A stretch of 64,000 nt of DNA, from the NCBI RefSeq assembly GCF_003234085.1, contig NZ_QKSD01000001.1, positions 248,001 to 312,000 of the forward strand. The letters run 5' to 3'. The notes under the pieces are model-generated. The model did not search any database. It worked only from the letters and a program-made list of their open reading frames with translations, and had not been told where the DNA came from. Source of the stretch: Curtobacterium sp. MCPF17_052. GTDB taxonomy: Bacteria; Actinomycetota; Actinomycetes; Actinomycetales; Microbacteriaceae. Below are positions 1-8,914 of the stretch, piece after piece. Every line of letters begins with the position of its first letter. Positions within the stretch are counted from its first letter, which is position 1. A program made the position numbers and the translations under genes.

Positions 1-346
1 GCAGCACCCTCGGCGCGCGGATGCCGGTCACCAGTCCGGCGACGACCGCAGCGACGAGGCCCGAGGCGCCGAAGTGCTCGGCGGGGATCGACGCCACGAA
101 CGGCACGGCGAACGAGATCGCGGTGTTGACCGGCGCGCTCGTGATCCGTGCCCGGACCGCGAGGTTGAGCAGCCCCACGGCTGCGCCGATGAGCACGGCC
201 AGCACCACCGCGAAGGCGAAGTCGCCGACAGCTCCCCAGAACGAGAACGCTGCCGCGGCCGCGGCGGTCGCGGTGCGCAGCAGGACGAGCGCCGTCGCGT
301 CGTTGAGCAGCGACTCCCCGTCGAGGATCGCCACCTCCGCCGTCCG
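1..346 (-). pseudogene. Na+/H+ antiporter (CPA1/NhaP-like), 5'-truncated fragment
   Basis: The minus strand reads as part of a CPA1-type sodium/proton antiporter. An ILDGESLLNDATALV-type stretch (about 335 to 285) is the membrane-embedded acidic motif that carries the ion-binding aspartate, and hydrophobic helices follow to the left edge. The reading ends abruptly near 340-350, where the plus strand becomes an epimerase C-terminus, so the antiporter has lost its start and N-terminal helices. The 3' part lies outside the window. Without the first helices it should not make a working transporter. The family call rests on the motif alone. Confidence 0.6.
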
Positions 347-755
347 GATGCCCCGCACGGTCCACGAGGACGGGCAGGGCGGGTTCGCCGGGCTGCTCAC
401 GCAGGCCGCGCGGAGGACCGGGGTCGCCGGGTACCCGGGTGACGGCCAGCAGCGCTGGCCCGCCGTGCACGCCCGCGACGCCGCTGCGCTCTTCCGGCTC
501 GCGCTCGAGTCCGCACCCGGCGGCACCGCCTGGCACGCCGTCGCCGACGAGGGCGACCGGGTCATCGACATCGCGACCGTGGTCGGCCGTCGCCTCGGCC
601 TGCCGGTCGAGTCCGTGCCGGACGACACGTTCGGGCCGTTCGGGCCGATCTTCGCCATGGACCAGCCGTCGTCCAGCGTGCACACCCGGCAGGCGCTCGG
701 GTGGGAGCCGACGCACCCGTCCCTACTCGAGGACCTCGAGGCGCTGCAGCCCTGA
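345..755 (+). pseudogene. NAD-dependent epimerase/SDR, C-terminal half only
   Basis: From about 345 the plus strand encodes the C-terminal half of an extended short-chain dehydrogenase. Recognisable parts are a TVH turn, the GDGQQRWPAVHARDAAALF substrate-domain segment and a terminal ALGWEPTHPSLLEDL stretch, ending in TGA at 753-755. The N-terminal Rossmann fold (GxxGxxG and YxxxK) is missing. The open frame continues leftwards only as antisense of the antiporter fragment. A strong hairpin terminator follows at 771, so this is the true 3' end of a once complete gene. The remnant is probably inactive. Confidence 0.65.
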
Positions 756-770
756 GGGACCGCGCACGAC

Positions 771-818
771 GACGGACGGGAGGCGCTCCATCAACTGGTG
801 GAGAGCCTCCCGTCCGTC
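771..818 (+). terminator. Intrinsic terminator hairpin
   Basis: A perfect 14-bp inverted repeat (arm GACGGACGGGAGGC) at 771-784 and 805-818, with a loop that can itself pair, lies 16 bases after the epimerase stop. The same arm recurs at 2425 and its core recurs at 5733. Confidence 0.8.
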
Positions 819-952
819 CACCCGCCACTGCGCTGCACCCGGACGTGCCCGGCACGGCGCGATCCGTACAAGCTCCTCGTCCGCTCGCCGCGTCCCGTCT
901 AGCGTGACCGCCGGTCCGGCGCGTGCCGGAGGCGGCGAGGTGGAGGGCGCAG

Positions 953-2410
953 ATGACGAACACGACGAGCACCGAGGACCAGGTCGCCGGTGTCCCTCCG
1001 GCGATCCCGGACGACGACGGCGGTGCGGAGCAGGCCCGCACCACGCGGCACCACGTCACCCGCGTCGCGTTCATCGCCGCACTCGGCGGGCTGCTCTACG
1101 GGTACGACACCGGCGTGATCTCGGGCACCCTCATCGAGATCGGCAAGGAGTTCTCGATCGGCTCCGCCGTCAAGGAGTTCATCACCGCGTCCATCCTCGT
1201 CGGCGCGATCCTGGGTGCCTTCCTGACCGGTCCGGTCTCGGCACGGATCGGCCGACGCCGCACGATCCTGCTCATCGCCGCGGTCTTCATCCTCGGCGTC
1301 CTGTTCGCCGCGGTGTCGCCGAGCCCGGTGTTCCTGGTGCTCAGCCGGCTGTTCCTCGGCCTGGCGGTGGGCGGGTCGACGCAGACGATCCCGACGTACA
1401 TCGCCGAGATCGCGCCGGGTCCGCGGCGCGGGAGCCTGGTGACGGTGTTCAACTGCGCGATCGGCGTCGGGATCCTGGCCGCGGCGCTCGTCGGGGTGAC
1501 GCTCAACGGTGTCGTGTCGTGGCGGTTCATGATCGGCGTCGCCGCGGCCCCCGCGATCGTGCTGCTGCTCGGGATGCTGCGGTTGCCGGAGAGCCCGCGG
1601 TGGTTCGTGTCCCAGGACCGCGTCGGGCCGGCGCGCCAGGTGCTGCGGTGGTTGCGGCCGACGCACCGGGCAGCCGAGGACGAACTCGACGAGATCCGCC
1701 GACTCGACGACGCCGAACCGGACTCGCGCTCGGGGCAGTGGGCGCAGCTCCGGAAGCCCTGGGTCCGTCCCGCGCTCGTGGCGGGCCTGATCGTGGCCGC
1801 GTTCACGCAGCTGACCGGCCTCGAGATGATGATCTACTACACGCCGACGATCCTGACGGACGCGGGCTTCCCGCACGTGTACTCGCTCTGGGCCAACGTC
1901 GGCGTCGGCGTCGTCTACCTGCTGATGACCTTCGTCGGGTCGCGGATCGTCGACCGGGTCGGCCGCCGACGGCTGACGCTCGTCATGCTGCCGGGAGCCG
2001 CACTGAGCATCGGTGCCTTCGGCGTGCTGTTCTTCGTGCAGGGCGGCAAGCCCTCCCCCGTGCTGACGATCGTGCTGATCCTGCTGTTCATGTTCTTCCA
2101 GGCCGGCGGCATCCAGGTCGTCGGATGGCTGATCGGCTCCGAGATGTACCCGCTGCGGGTGCGTGCCGCGGCGACGAGCCTGCACGCGATGGTGCTGTGG
2201 GGCGCCGACCTGCTCGTGACCTCGACCGCGCTGACGCTGACCGGGTGGATCGGGCTCGGCGGCACGATGCTCGTCTACGCAGCCCTCAACGTGCTCGGGT
2301 GGGTGCTCGTGTTCCTGCGGGTACCGGAGACGAAGGGGCGCTCGCTCGAGCAGATCGAACAGTCGCTGCGGGACGGGACGTTCCTGCCGCGGTCGTCGAA
2401 GCAGTCCTGA
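953..2410 (+). CDS. MFS sugar porter
   Basis: Twelve-helix major facilitator of the sugar porter family, probably a proton/sugar symporter in the inner membrane. Visible family marks are GLLYGYDTGVISG in helix 1, the IGRRR loop motif after helix 2, PESPRWF after helix 6, the DRVGRRRL repeat in the second half and a terminal PETKGRSLEQIE. The ATG at 953 is chosen because GGAGGG lies about 6 bases upstream; an upstream GTG at 923 lacks such a site and would add ten non-conserved residues. The length (485 aa) is normal. It stands alone between two hairpin terminators and faces the secreted protein gene tail to tail. The sugar cannot be read from the sequence. Confidence 0.9.
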   Translation: MTNTTSTEDQVAGVPPAIPDDDGGAEQARTTRHHVTRVAFIAALGGLLYGYDTGVISGTLIEIGKEFSIGSAVKEFITASILVGAILGAFLTGPVSARIGRRRTILLIAAVFILGVLFAAVSPSPVFLVLSRLFLGLAVGGSTQTIPTYIAEIAPGPRRGSLVTVFNCAIGVGILAAALVGVTLNGVVSWRFMIGVAAAPAIVLLLGMLRLPESPRWFVSQDRVGPARQVLRWLRPTHRAAEDELDEIRRLDDAEPDSRSGQWAQLRKPWVRPALVAGLIVAAFTQLTGLEMMIYYTPTILTDAGFPHVYSLWANVGVGVVYLLMTFVGSRIVDRVGRRRLTLVMLPGAALSIGAFGVLFFVQGGKPSPVLTIVLILLFMFFQAGGIQVVGWLIGSEMYPLRVRAAATSLHAMVLWGADLLVTSTALTLTGWIGLGGTMLVYAALNVLGWVLVFLRVPETKGRSLEQIEQSLRDGTFLPRSSKQS

Positions 2411-2424
2411 CCGACGCACCACGA

Positions 2425-2472
2425 GACGGACGGGAGGCCCGGTGCCAGCTGGCACCGGGCCTCCCGTCCGTC
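2425..2472. terminator. Bidirectional terminator, perfect 48-bp palindrome
   Basis: A 22-bp perfect inverted repeat with a 4-base loop (AGCT, itself a palindrome) sits between the convergent MFS and secreted-protein genes. It starts with the GACGGACGGGAGGC arm also seen at 771. It can end transcription from both sides. Confidence 0.85.
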
Positions 2473-2495
2473 AGGTGGTCGCGTCACGACCGCGG

Positions 2496-4274
2496 TCAGT
2501 TGTAGCTGGCCACCCGGTTCGGCGCGGTGTTGCCCGCCGGGGTGGGGACGGCACCGCCGACGCCGTTGATGACGCTCGAGATGGTGCCGACGTCACCGAG
2601 GGACACCGTGACCAGGCCGTGCGCCTTCACGCCGGCCGTCTGCGGGACCTCGAAGGCGCGGTCGGCGTGCACCGACTTGTTCGTGTTGAAGAAGCAGTAG
2701 ACGCCACCGCCCCAGATCTCGTGCTTGGTGACGGTCGACGCCACCTTGTAGGCCGCGTACCCGGCTCCGGTCGGGCTCTGCCACGAGGCGTTGTCCGGCA
2801 CGTCGTACGGCATCTCGTTCTGGAAGAAGATCGTCCGGCCGTTGTTGCCGTTCCACTGCACTTCGTACTTCTGGTAGTGCTCGACGAAGAGGCCGGTGGC
2901 CAGGACGTCGTTGCCGTTCACCTCGACACCGGTCGCGCCGGTGTTGACCGTCCAGCCCGTGGCGGCCCCGCCGTGGTCGGCGCGCCAGGCCCAGATGTGG
3001 TCGACGAGGGTGTCGTCGGCGTTCACCTGCAGCGTCGTCGTCGCCCTGCCCTGGATGCTCGAGCCGACGCGGAAGAACACGTCCTGGATGCTCTGCGGGT
3101 CGGCTGCGTGGTCGACGTGCGATCCGCTGGTGCCGAGGCGGAGCAGCTGCGCGCTGTTCTGCGATCCGGCGTCGACGACGAGGTTCGAGACGTTCACGCC
3201 GGCGACGTCGGACGAGGTCAGCACGGCGTTGCCCCGCGTCGGGACGAGCGTCGGGAAGCCGATGCCGGTGACGACCGTGTCGGCCCGCGTGACGTTCAGC
3301 GCGGAGTCGAGCTGGTAGGTGCCGGGCGTGAAGAACAGGTTGAGCCCCTGCGCCAGCGCACTGTTGATGGTCGCCGCCGAGTCGCCCGGGTGCGCGACGT
3401 AGAAGTTCCGCATCGGGATGTCGGTGCCGCCGGTGTTCGGCCAGGTGACACCGCTCGAGTTCTGCTTGAGCGACGGCACGAAGACGTGGTACTTGTTCGA
3501 CGAGTCGATGTACAGGTACGGCTTCTCGCGGGTCGTCGGCGTGGTGGCGAGCGTCGTGTAGCTCTTCGAGAAGTCGTTCGCCGGCGCACCCTGCACGCCC
3601 GAGAACGTCATGTTCCAGTTGCCGCCCTGCCACGAGCCGAGCGTGGAGTTGCGGGTGTACCACTGCTGCTGCGAGCCCGAGGTGACGGTGCCGTCGACCT
3701 TGCTGTCCGCCATGTACCCGCCGGACGAGTAGCCCTGGCCGCCGTCCTGGTTCGAGGGGCCCATCGTGAGGTTGCCCTTGATGTGCACCCGGCGCATCGG
3801 TGCCGCCTGCGACACCGCCCAGCGGTCGGTGCCGCCCTCGGGCACGATCGCCAGGTTCTCGACCGAACGCCAGAAGTTCTGCGTGGCGTTCGACTCGTCG
3901 CCGGCGTTCCACCCCGAATCGACGTTGACCGCGCCGTTGATCGTGACGTCGTCGGGGTTCTTCCCGAGGCCCGCGACCGAGGTGTAGAACCCCAGGTTCG
4001 CCCACACCCGGCCGTAGTTGCCGGGCTTGAACATGAAGGCGTACCGCTGCGATCCGAACTGTGCGGTGGTGCTGCGCAGCTGCGAGTTGAACGCGGCGTC
4101 GACGTCCGCCTGGATCGTCGAGGTCGGCGTCGAAGGGCTGTAGACCTTGACACTGCTGCCGAAGTCCGGGGTGTCGCTCGTCGTGACCGCCTGGGCCGAG
4201 ATCGCCGGGACCAGCGCCCCCACGACGCCGGCACTCACGGCGAGGGCGACGAGACTTCTCATCCGTCGTTGCAT
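2496..4274 (-). CDS. Secreted beta-helix-like protein
   Basis: Exported protein of about 592 aa. The start at 4274 gives MQRRMRSL, a hydrophobic core and an AQA-type signal peptidase site, a classical Sec signal. The mature part begins DFGSSVKVYSP and has repeated short strands and Asn/Gly turns (for example VDHIWAWRADHGG), typical of right-handed parallel beta-helix proteins such as pectate-lyase-like folds. From memory it matches an actinobacterial secreted family often labelled coagulation factor 5/8 or adenylyl cyclase; those names carry no functional proof. A polysaccharide-acting role is plausible but unproven. It is monocistronic and ends at the 2425-2472 palindrome. The 291 bp upstream (4275-4565) hold its promoter region and no gene. 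Confidence 0.75.
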   Translation of the reverse strand: MQRRMRSLVALAVSAGVVGALVPAISAQAVTTSDTPDFGSSVKVYSPSTPTSTIQADVDAAFNSQLRSTTAQFGSQRYAFMFKPGNYGRVWANLGFYTSVAGLGKNPDDVTINGAVNVDSGWNAGDESNATQNFWRSVENLAIVPEGGTDRWAVSQAAPMRRVHIKGNLTMGPSNQDGGQGYSSGGYMADSKVDGTVTSGSQQQWYTRNSTLGSWQGGNWNMTFSGVQGAPANDFSKSYTTLATTPTTREKPYLYIDSSNKYHVFVPSLKQNSSGVTWPNTGGTDIPMRNFYVAHPGDSAATINSALAQGLNLFFTPGTYQLDSALNVTRADTVVTGIGFPTLVPTRGNAVLTSSDVAGVNVSNLVVDAGSQNSAQLLRLGTSGSHVDHAADPQSIQDVFFRVGSSIQGRATTTLQVNADDTLVDHIWAWRADHGGAATGWTVNTGATGVEVNGNDVLATGLFVEHYQKYEVQWNGNNGRTIFFQNEMPYDVPDNASWQSPTGAGYAAYKVASTVTKHEIWGGGVYCFFNTNKSVHADRAFEVPQTAGVKAHGLVTVSLGDVGTISSVINGVGGAVPTPAGNTAPNRVASYN

Positions 4275-4565
4275 GATGCTCGATTCATGACCGGTGCGGC
4301 CCCGTTGCCGCACGGTCGCGACGCTAGACCCGATCCGACATGCTCCGCAGTCGGACGAACGGCGGACAAGTGCCGGTCCCCGGACGAACGCGTTCGGCCG
4401 CCTGATCACCACCCGAAGGCGACCAGACGGCCGGCTCACCACCCTGGGTGAGAGAGCAGAGCGCAGATACCCGGTCCGCGCCCTGGAGCCATCATGGCGG
4501 AACCGGGAGCGCTCCACCGCCCCCACTCCACGGCTAGACCGTTCCGTCGGCCTGCTGGCCGGCGC

Positions 4566-5618
4566 TCAGCGGGTGGGGGCGACCGGGATGTCCCAGTACG
4601 TCGGCTGCTCGTACTGCTCGGACCATCCGCGGCGCATCCGGGCGGCCGCACGGTCGAACGCGTCGACCGGGTCCGTGTCCGGCGTCAGCAGTGCCTGCAG
4701 CCGGAGCCCGTCGTAGAGCGCCAGGAGCTGCTGCGCACCCCGCTCCGGGTCCATCGTGGCGGGCTCGCGGCCGTCGCGGACGTCCGCGGCGAGCGCCGTC
4801 CGGATCGTCTGCCGGAACTGCAGGTACGCCGACCGGTAGTAGTCGGCACCGTCGACGGTCGGGTCCGTGGCAGCGCCGAGGATCGAGGCGAGCAGACGCA
4901 TCAGGCCCGGCTCCTCGACGTGCGCGGCGAGCAGCGCGTGCATGTACGCGACCGTGCCGCGCTCGGTGATCATCGGCAGGAGCGGCGCCGAGACCGCCAG
5001 GCTCCAGCGCTCGACGGTCGCGGCGAGCAGGGCGTGCCGGTTCGGGAAGAGCCCTTCGATCTCGGCGACGCGCATGCCGCACCGCTCGGCGACCGCCTCG
5101 GTGGAGAAGGCGACCGTGCCGGCGTCGTGCAGCACCGCGATCGCGCCGTTCAGGACCCGCGTGCGCGGGGCTTCGGCGTCCGCCGAGTCCTGGCTCGTCA
5201 GCGGAGCGAGCGGGTGCTTGCGGAACCACTCCAGCAGCGCGCGGGCCCGGGACGCGCCGAACTCCGCGTCCGTCGGCCGCTGCGTGTCGAACAGGTCGCT
5301 GAAGCCCGGGACCTCGCGCATCAGCGGGTCGAGGGGCTGGAACGCCATCGACCAGTCCGGGAACGAGCGCTGCTGCACCGGGTCGTCGCAGAGCACCCGG
5401 ACGTTGGTGTGGCGCGGGTCGAGGCGGATCTGCTCGAGGCGCTCGTGGACGACGTCGTCCTCGCCCTCGATGATGCCGATGCAGTTGGCGTCGCGGTGCG
5501 CGAGCATGCCGGTGATGCCGAGCCGGGTGTTCTTCTCGCGTCCCACTGCCAGGATCTGCGCGAGTTCGGAGTCCGAGATCGGTCGGGTCTGCGTGCTGGT
5601 GTAGACGAGTGTGCGCAC
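4566..5618 (-). CDS. BLUF-TetR fusion regulator, atypical BLUF
   Basis: A 350-aa two-domain protein. Residues 1-95 form a BLUF (FAD blue-light sensor) domain: MRTLVYTS with Tyr6, NTRLGITG with Asn30, IIEGED, RHTNVRVL and DWSMAF with Trp89 and Met91. These align by spacing with AppA Tyr21, Asn45, Trp104 and Met106. The position of AppA Gln63 is Gly48 here (codon 5475-5477, GGC), so the glutamine of the flavin switch is missing. Residues about 148-205 are a TetR-type helix-turn-helix (STEAVAERCGM, LFPNRHALL), followed by a helical ligand/dimer domain to the end. It should bind DNA as a dimer; whether it binds flavin or senses light is open. No partner gene is obvious, and the nearest neighbours are co-directional or separated by terminators. 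Confidence 0.8.
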   Translation of the reverse strand: MRTLVYTSTQTRPISDSELAQILAVGREKNTRLGITGMLAHRDANCIGIIEGEDDVVHERLEQIRLDPRHTNVRVLCDDPVQQRSFPDWSMAFQPLDPLMREVPGFSDLFDTQRPTDAEFGASRARALLEWFRKHPLAPLTSQDSADAEAPRTRVLNGAIAVLHDAGTVAFSTEAVAERCGMRVAEIEGLFPNRHALLAATVERWSLAVSAPLLPMITERGTVAYMHALLAAHVEEPGLMRLLASILGAATDPTVDGADYYRSAYLQFRQTIRTALAADVRDGREPATMDPERGAQQLLALYDGLRLQALLTPDTDPVDAFDRAAARMRRGWSEQYEQPTYWDIPVAPTR

Positions 5619-5732
5619 GGTCGGCCTCCCTGGTCGTGGCAGGGCGGGGTGCCCTGGAACGAGTCAAGCGCGCGACCAGTGGCGGCGCCAGTCCCGTGTT
5701 CGGGTCGCGTGGGCGCGGTGGCGGCGGGACCG

Positions 5733-5778
5733 CCGGACGGGAGGCGCGGGCCGGCGCCGGTCCGCGCCTCCCGTCCGG
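5733..5778. terminator. Hairpin terminator
   Basis: A 17-bp perfect stem (arm CCGGACGGGAGGCGCGG, 5733-5749 and 5762-5778) with a GC-rich 12-base loop. It lies between the BLUF-TetR start and the end of the broken lipoprotein gene and would terminate minus-strand transcription from the latter. It shares the GGACGGGAGGC core with hairpins at 771 and 2425. Confidence 0.7.
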
Positions 5779-5826
5779 AACCGGGTCACCCGGGTGACGC
5801 ACCCCGGCTCGCTGCGTCCGGTTGGG

Positions 5827-6356
5827 TCACGGCGTCGGAGACGACGTGCTCCGTCGTTTCCGCTCTTCGACCGCGGTGCCCTCGGCGCACTCCGAGACAC
5901 CGACGACGCTGAAGCGGCGGCCGTGTGCGAGGAAGTCCATCGACGTCACAGGGCCGCCACGGCCGCGGACACCGAGGATCGGGTCCGCGGCTCCCGTCGG
6001 TACTGCTGACTCGTGATGCCCTTGTCCTTCCACAGCTGCTCGACCGCGGCGACAGCCTTCGCCGGATCAGTCGGCGGCGCGTCCTGCATGAGGATGTACG
6101 TGTAGGTCAGGCCGTCGTCGGCTGCTTCGGCGCACGATTCAGCGGTCGGTTCGCTGTACACCGTCCAGTGGCCGCCGACGCTCCTCGTCGTCTCGTCGAC
6201 GATGCTGACGATCGACTTCTCCGCGTCTGCCGGCTCCACATCCGCACCGCCGGTACAGGCGGTGTGGCCGTCTCCGGCGGCACCCCCACACTGATCTCCA
6301 TCACCCTGGGACTCGGCGTCCTCGGCCGGACAGCCGGCTGCACCGGAGGAGTGCAC
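5827..6356 (-). pseudogene. Frameshifted lipoprotein paralog (immunity-like family)
   Basis: A degraded copy of the lipoprotein family found at 8393, 8914, 9387 and 29385. One frame gives TACTGG (lipobox-like), then DAEKSIVSIVDETTRSVGGHWTVYS and VEQLWKDKGITS. The rest (GAADPILGVRGRGGPVTS and RRFSVVGVSECAEG) continues in another frame. A one-base deletion near 5991-5999 restores alignment with the intact paralogs. The region before the lipobox is not hydrophobic in any frame, so the signal peptide is also damaged. It is divergent from the hydrolase gene at 6435, so the hydrolase is flanked on both sides by members of one family. Confidence 0.75.
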
Positions 6357-6434
6357 CGCGACCCGTGACGCCGGTCATCGAGATGGGTACAGTCCTGGAT
6401 GTGGGCTCGCGAGGGCCGCAGGGGGAAGGACACC

Positions 6435-8405
6435 ATGGGGGACATCCAGTACGACGAGGCGGCAGCGGACGCACTCGTGAAGGCGTCGACGGCAGCTGCC
6501 GAGAAGCTCCGCGGGCAGGGCGCTGGCCGTCGGTCTGCCGTCGAGCAGGGCACGGACGACTTCTCCGGCGCCTACGCGACCCGGTTCGAGGAGTCAGCCC
6601 GGATCGAAGCCGAGGACCGGCCGAAACTCGCGTCCGTGCTCGACGACCTGGGCGACCAGGTGAACGAGGTGACCGCAGCGGCGAAGCGGGAACGCGAGCG
6701 CCAGGCCGACCTGGCCGCGTGGCAGGTCCGGCAGGACGAGCGGGACCGCTCGGCGGCCGGATCGCCCCTCGGCGTCTTCGGGGTGTCCGGAGGGACGGGC
6801 TTCGACTTCAAGCCGTCGGAGACACCGATCGCGCCGCCGAGCATCTCGGCGTCCTTCTCGGCACGAGGGCGCACGCGCACCGGGGACGGGACGTCCGGAG
6901 GGAAGAGCTCGGCCGACCCCGACCACCTGCGGTCCTTCGGGAGTGCCTACCGCGGGCTGGACCGGGGCGCTGACGAGAAGCTGACCACGCTGCGGAGTGC
7001 GTGGCACGGCTTCACGGGATCGTGCGGATGGGCGCGGATCGAATCGGCCACCTTCCTGACCGGCTTCGACCGGTTGCTCGAGGAGAACGGCGAGGACGCC
7101 GCGTGGGCGGAACGCATCGCCGATGCCTTCGAACGCGCGGGCGGTCACGGATCGCTCTCGAACGCGACGCTCGACATCTCCGCTGCCACCGAACTCCCGG
7201 CGGCGTTCGAGCAGATGCTCGATCCCGACCTGTCCCCGGCGGAGGTCGCAGCGCTCTGGGCGAAGCTCGGCTACTCGAAGGCCGACGAGGACGACCTCAA
7301 GGCCCTGCCCATCCCGGTGCTCAATCGGCTGGGGAACCTGGAGGGCGTCGACTACTGGGCGCGGGACACGGCCAACCGAGTCGTGCTCAAAGCCCGCATC
7401 GCTGCGGCGGAAGAGGAAGTGGCAGCCCTCCGGAACACCATCGCATACGACAACGGGACGGCGTGGGGGAAGGCCGCGACGGACCTCGACGCACTCGAGG
7501 ACATCCGGACGTCACTGACCGACGCGAAGGGCGGCAAGGGCGGCAAGGGCGGAGAACGCTTCCTCATCTCCCTGACGGAGGACCACCCGCCGTTGGCCGC
7601 AGTGTCGATCGGCGATCTCGACACCGCTGACAACGTCACCTGGGCGGTGCCCGGGATGGGTTCGGACACGACCGGGATGAGCGAGTGGACGGACTCGGCG
7701 CAGCACCTCTACGACCAACAAGCGGACACCGGGCCCGCGAACCGCGCCGTCATCAGCTGGATGGGCTACGACTCACCCCCGAAGCCCGTCATCTCCGGAG
7801 AATGGGACTTCGGCGTGCTCGGGAGTGAGTACGCCAAGGCCGGCGGCGACAACCTCGCCGCATCCATCCGCGGCCTCGACGCCGTCCGCGCCGGCGACGC
7901 CCCGACGACGAACGTCGTCGCGCACTCCTACGGCTCGACCGCGTCGGCGTACGCGCTCACGCAGAGCGGTGTCCATGTCGACACGTTCTCGACGGTCGGT
8001 TCGGCCGGCCTGCCGAACGAGGTCGACGAGGCCAGCGACCTCAACGCCGATCACGTCTACAGCGGTCAAGCGCAGGACGTGTGGTTGATCGAGCTGGAGA
8101 AGGGCGATCAGTGGGCCTGGACGGGGCGCCTCAGCGCTGAGCATGGTCAGGACCCGACCGATCCCGACTTCGGCGCCACCACCTTCGGTACCGATGGCGA
8201 GACGGAGAACGGTCCGCTCAACGCCGTCGAAGACCACGGCACGCACGCCCCCGACGACCACGGGTACCTCGACCTCAACACCGAGTCGCTGATGAACCTG
8301 GGCTTCGCCACGACCGGCCACGCTGAGCGTATGACGGACGACCCGCCCAAGGGGCCGACCGCGTTCCAGCAGTCCCTCTTGGAGAACCCACAGTGGACAT
8401 TGTGA
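6435..8405 (+). CDS. WXG/LXG-like alpha/beta-hydrolase (DUF1023-type), putative T7SS effector
   Basis: A 656-aa protein. ATG 6435 is preceded by GGGGGAAGGA, a strong ribosome site; an ATG at 6399 is less likely. Residues 1-100 are helical and charged, with a DDFSGAYATRF turn like the WxG/FxG turn of ESX substrates, and there is no signal peptide. Residues 165-360 are helical. Residues about 400-620 form a DUF1023-type alpha/beta-hydrolase (AVPGMGS, SWMGYDSP, VVAHSYGSTAS, TVGSAG). A likely triad is Ser498 in HSYGS, Asp573 in HGQDPTD and His609 in DDHGY. The next gene overlaps its 3' end by 13 bp and encodes a lipoprotein; two more copies follow and a broken one lies divergently upstream. By analogy with T7SS lipases having lipoprotein immunity partners, an exported lipase-type toxin is inferred, not shown. 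Confidence 0.75.
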   Translation: MGDIQYDEAAADALVKASTAAAEKLRGQGAGRRSAVEQGTDDFSGAYATRFEESARIEAEDRPKLASVLDDLGDQVNEVTAAAKRERERQADLAAWQVRQDERDRSAAGSPLGVFGVSGGTGFDFKPSETPIAPPSISASFSARGRTRTGDGTSGGKSSADPDHLRSFGSAYRGLDRGADEKLTTLRSAWHGFTGSCGWARIESATFLTGFDRLLEENGEDAAWAERIADAFERAGGHGSLSNATLDISAATELPAAFEQMLDPDLSPAEVAALWAKLGYSKADEDDLKALPIPVLNRLGNLEGVDYWARDTANRVVLKARIAAAEEEVAALRNTIAYDNGTAWGKAATDLDALEDIRTSLTDAKGGKGGKGGERFLISLTEDHPPLAAVSIGDLDTADNVTWAVPGMGSDTTGMSEWTDSAQHLYDQQADTGPANRAVISWMGYDSPPKPVISGEWDFGVLGSEYAKAGGDNLAASIRGLDAVRAGDAPTTNVVAHSYGSTASAYALTQSGVHVDTFSTVGSAGLPNEVDEASDLNADHVYSGQAQDVWLIELEKGDQWAWTGRLSAEHGQDPTDPDFGATTFGTDGETENGPLNAVEDHGTHAPDDHGYLDLNTESLMNLGFATTGHAERMTDDPPKGPTAFQQSLLENPQWTL

Positions 8406-8914
8406 CCGTGAACCATCCGACCCGACGCCTCGCTCACTCGATCGCAGGCGTCGCACTCATCCTGACAGCGGCTCTGAGCTTGACCGGCTGTCGAACAGAC
8501 CCTGGAGGCAGCACCGTGGATCCTTCCGACGCGGAGAAGTCGATCGTCGACATCGTCAAGGAGTCGACCGACGCCGTCGGTGGCGACTGGACGCTGTACC
8601 GCGGTCCCGATGCCGAGGTGTGCGAGCAGTCCAACGGCGAGGAAGGCGCTCGCTTCGTCTACATCCTCGAGCGGGCCGGGGCGGACGGTTCGGCTCCTGA
8701 GACCGACATCGCCACCATCGAAGCGCTCTGGAAGAGCAAGGGGATCACGACCGAGCGTTTCGCCAGCGGCGGAGCCGACCCGCTCACCGGCGTCCGTGGC
8801 GTCGGTGGTCCCGTGACCTCGGTGGGCTTCAACGCCTACCCGCAGCGCTACAGCGTCACCGGCGTCTCGAAGTGCTCCTCTGGGAACGTGAAGGACCTCC
8901 GGCAGCCAGAGTGA
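8393..8914 (+). CDS. Lipoprotein, putative immunity protein, copy 1
   Basis: A 173-aa lipoprotein. The GTG start at 8393 lies 8 bases after TTGGAGAA and overlaps the hydrolase stop by 13 bp, so translation is probably coupled. A GTG at 8402 is an alternative. A signal peptide ends in LSLTGC with Cys33 as the lipidation site. The mature domain has the family marks DAEKSIVDIVKEST, VGGDWTLYRGP, LWKSKGITTERF and SGGADPLTGVRGVGGPVTSVGF, plus Cys residues in AEVC and VSKC that may form a disulfide. Membrane anchoring outside the cytoplasm fits protection against an exported hydrolase. No named family is recognised, and the immunity role is inferred from coupling and duplication. Confidence 0.75.
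   Translation: MDIVTVNHPTRRLAHSIAGVALILTAALSLTGCRTDPGGSTVDPSDAEKSIVDIVKESTDAVGGDWTLYRGPDAEVCEQSNGEEGARFVYILERAGADGSAPETDIATIEALWKSKGITTERFASGGADPLTGVRGVGGPVTSVGFNAYPQRYSVTGVSKCSSGNVKDLRQPE

Noticed and set aside
2442..4451. 669-codon plus-strand frame
   Set aside because: Antisense to the secreted beta-helix-like protein, which has a signal peptide and coherent domain sequence.
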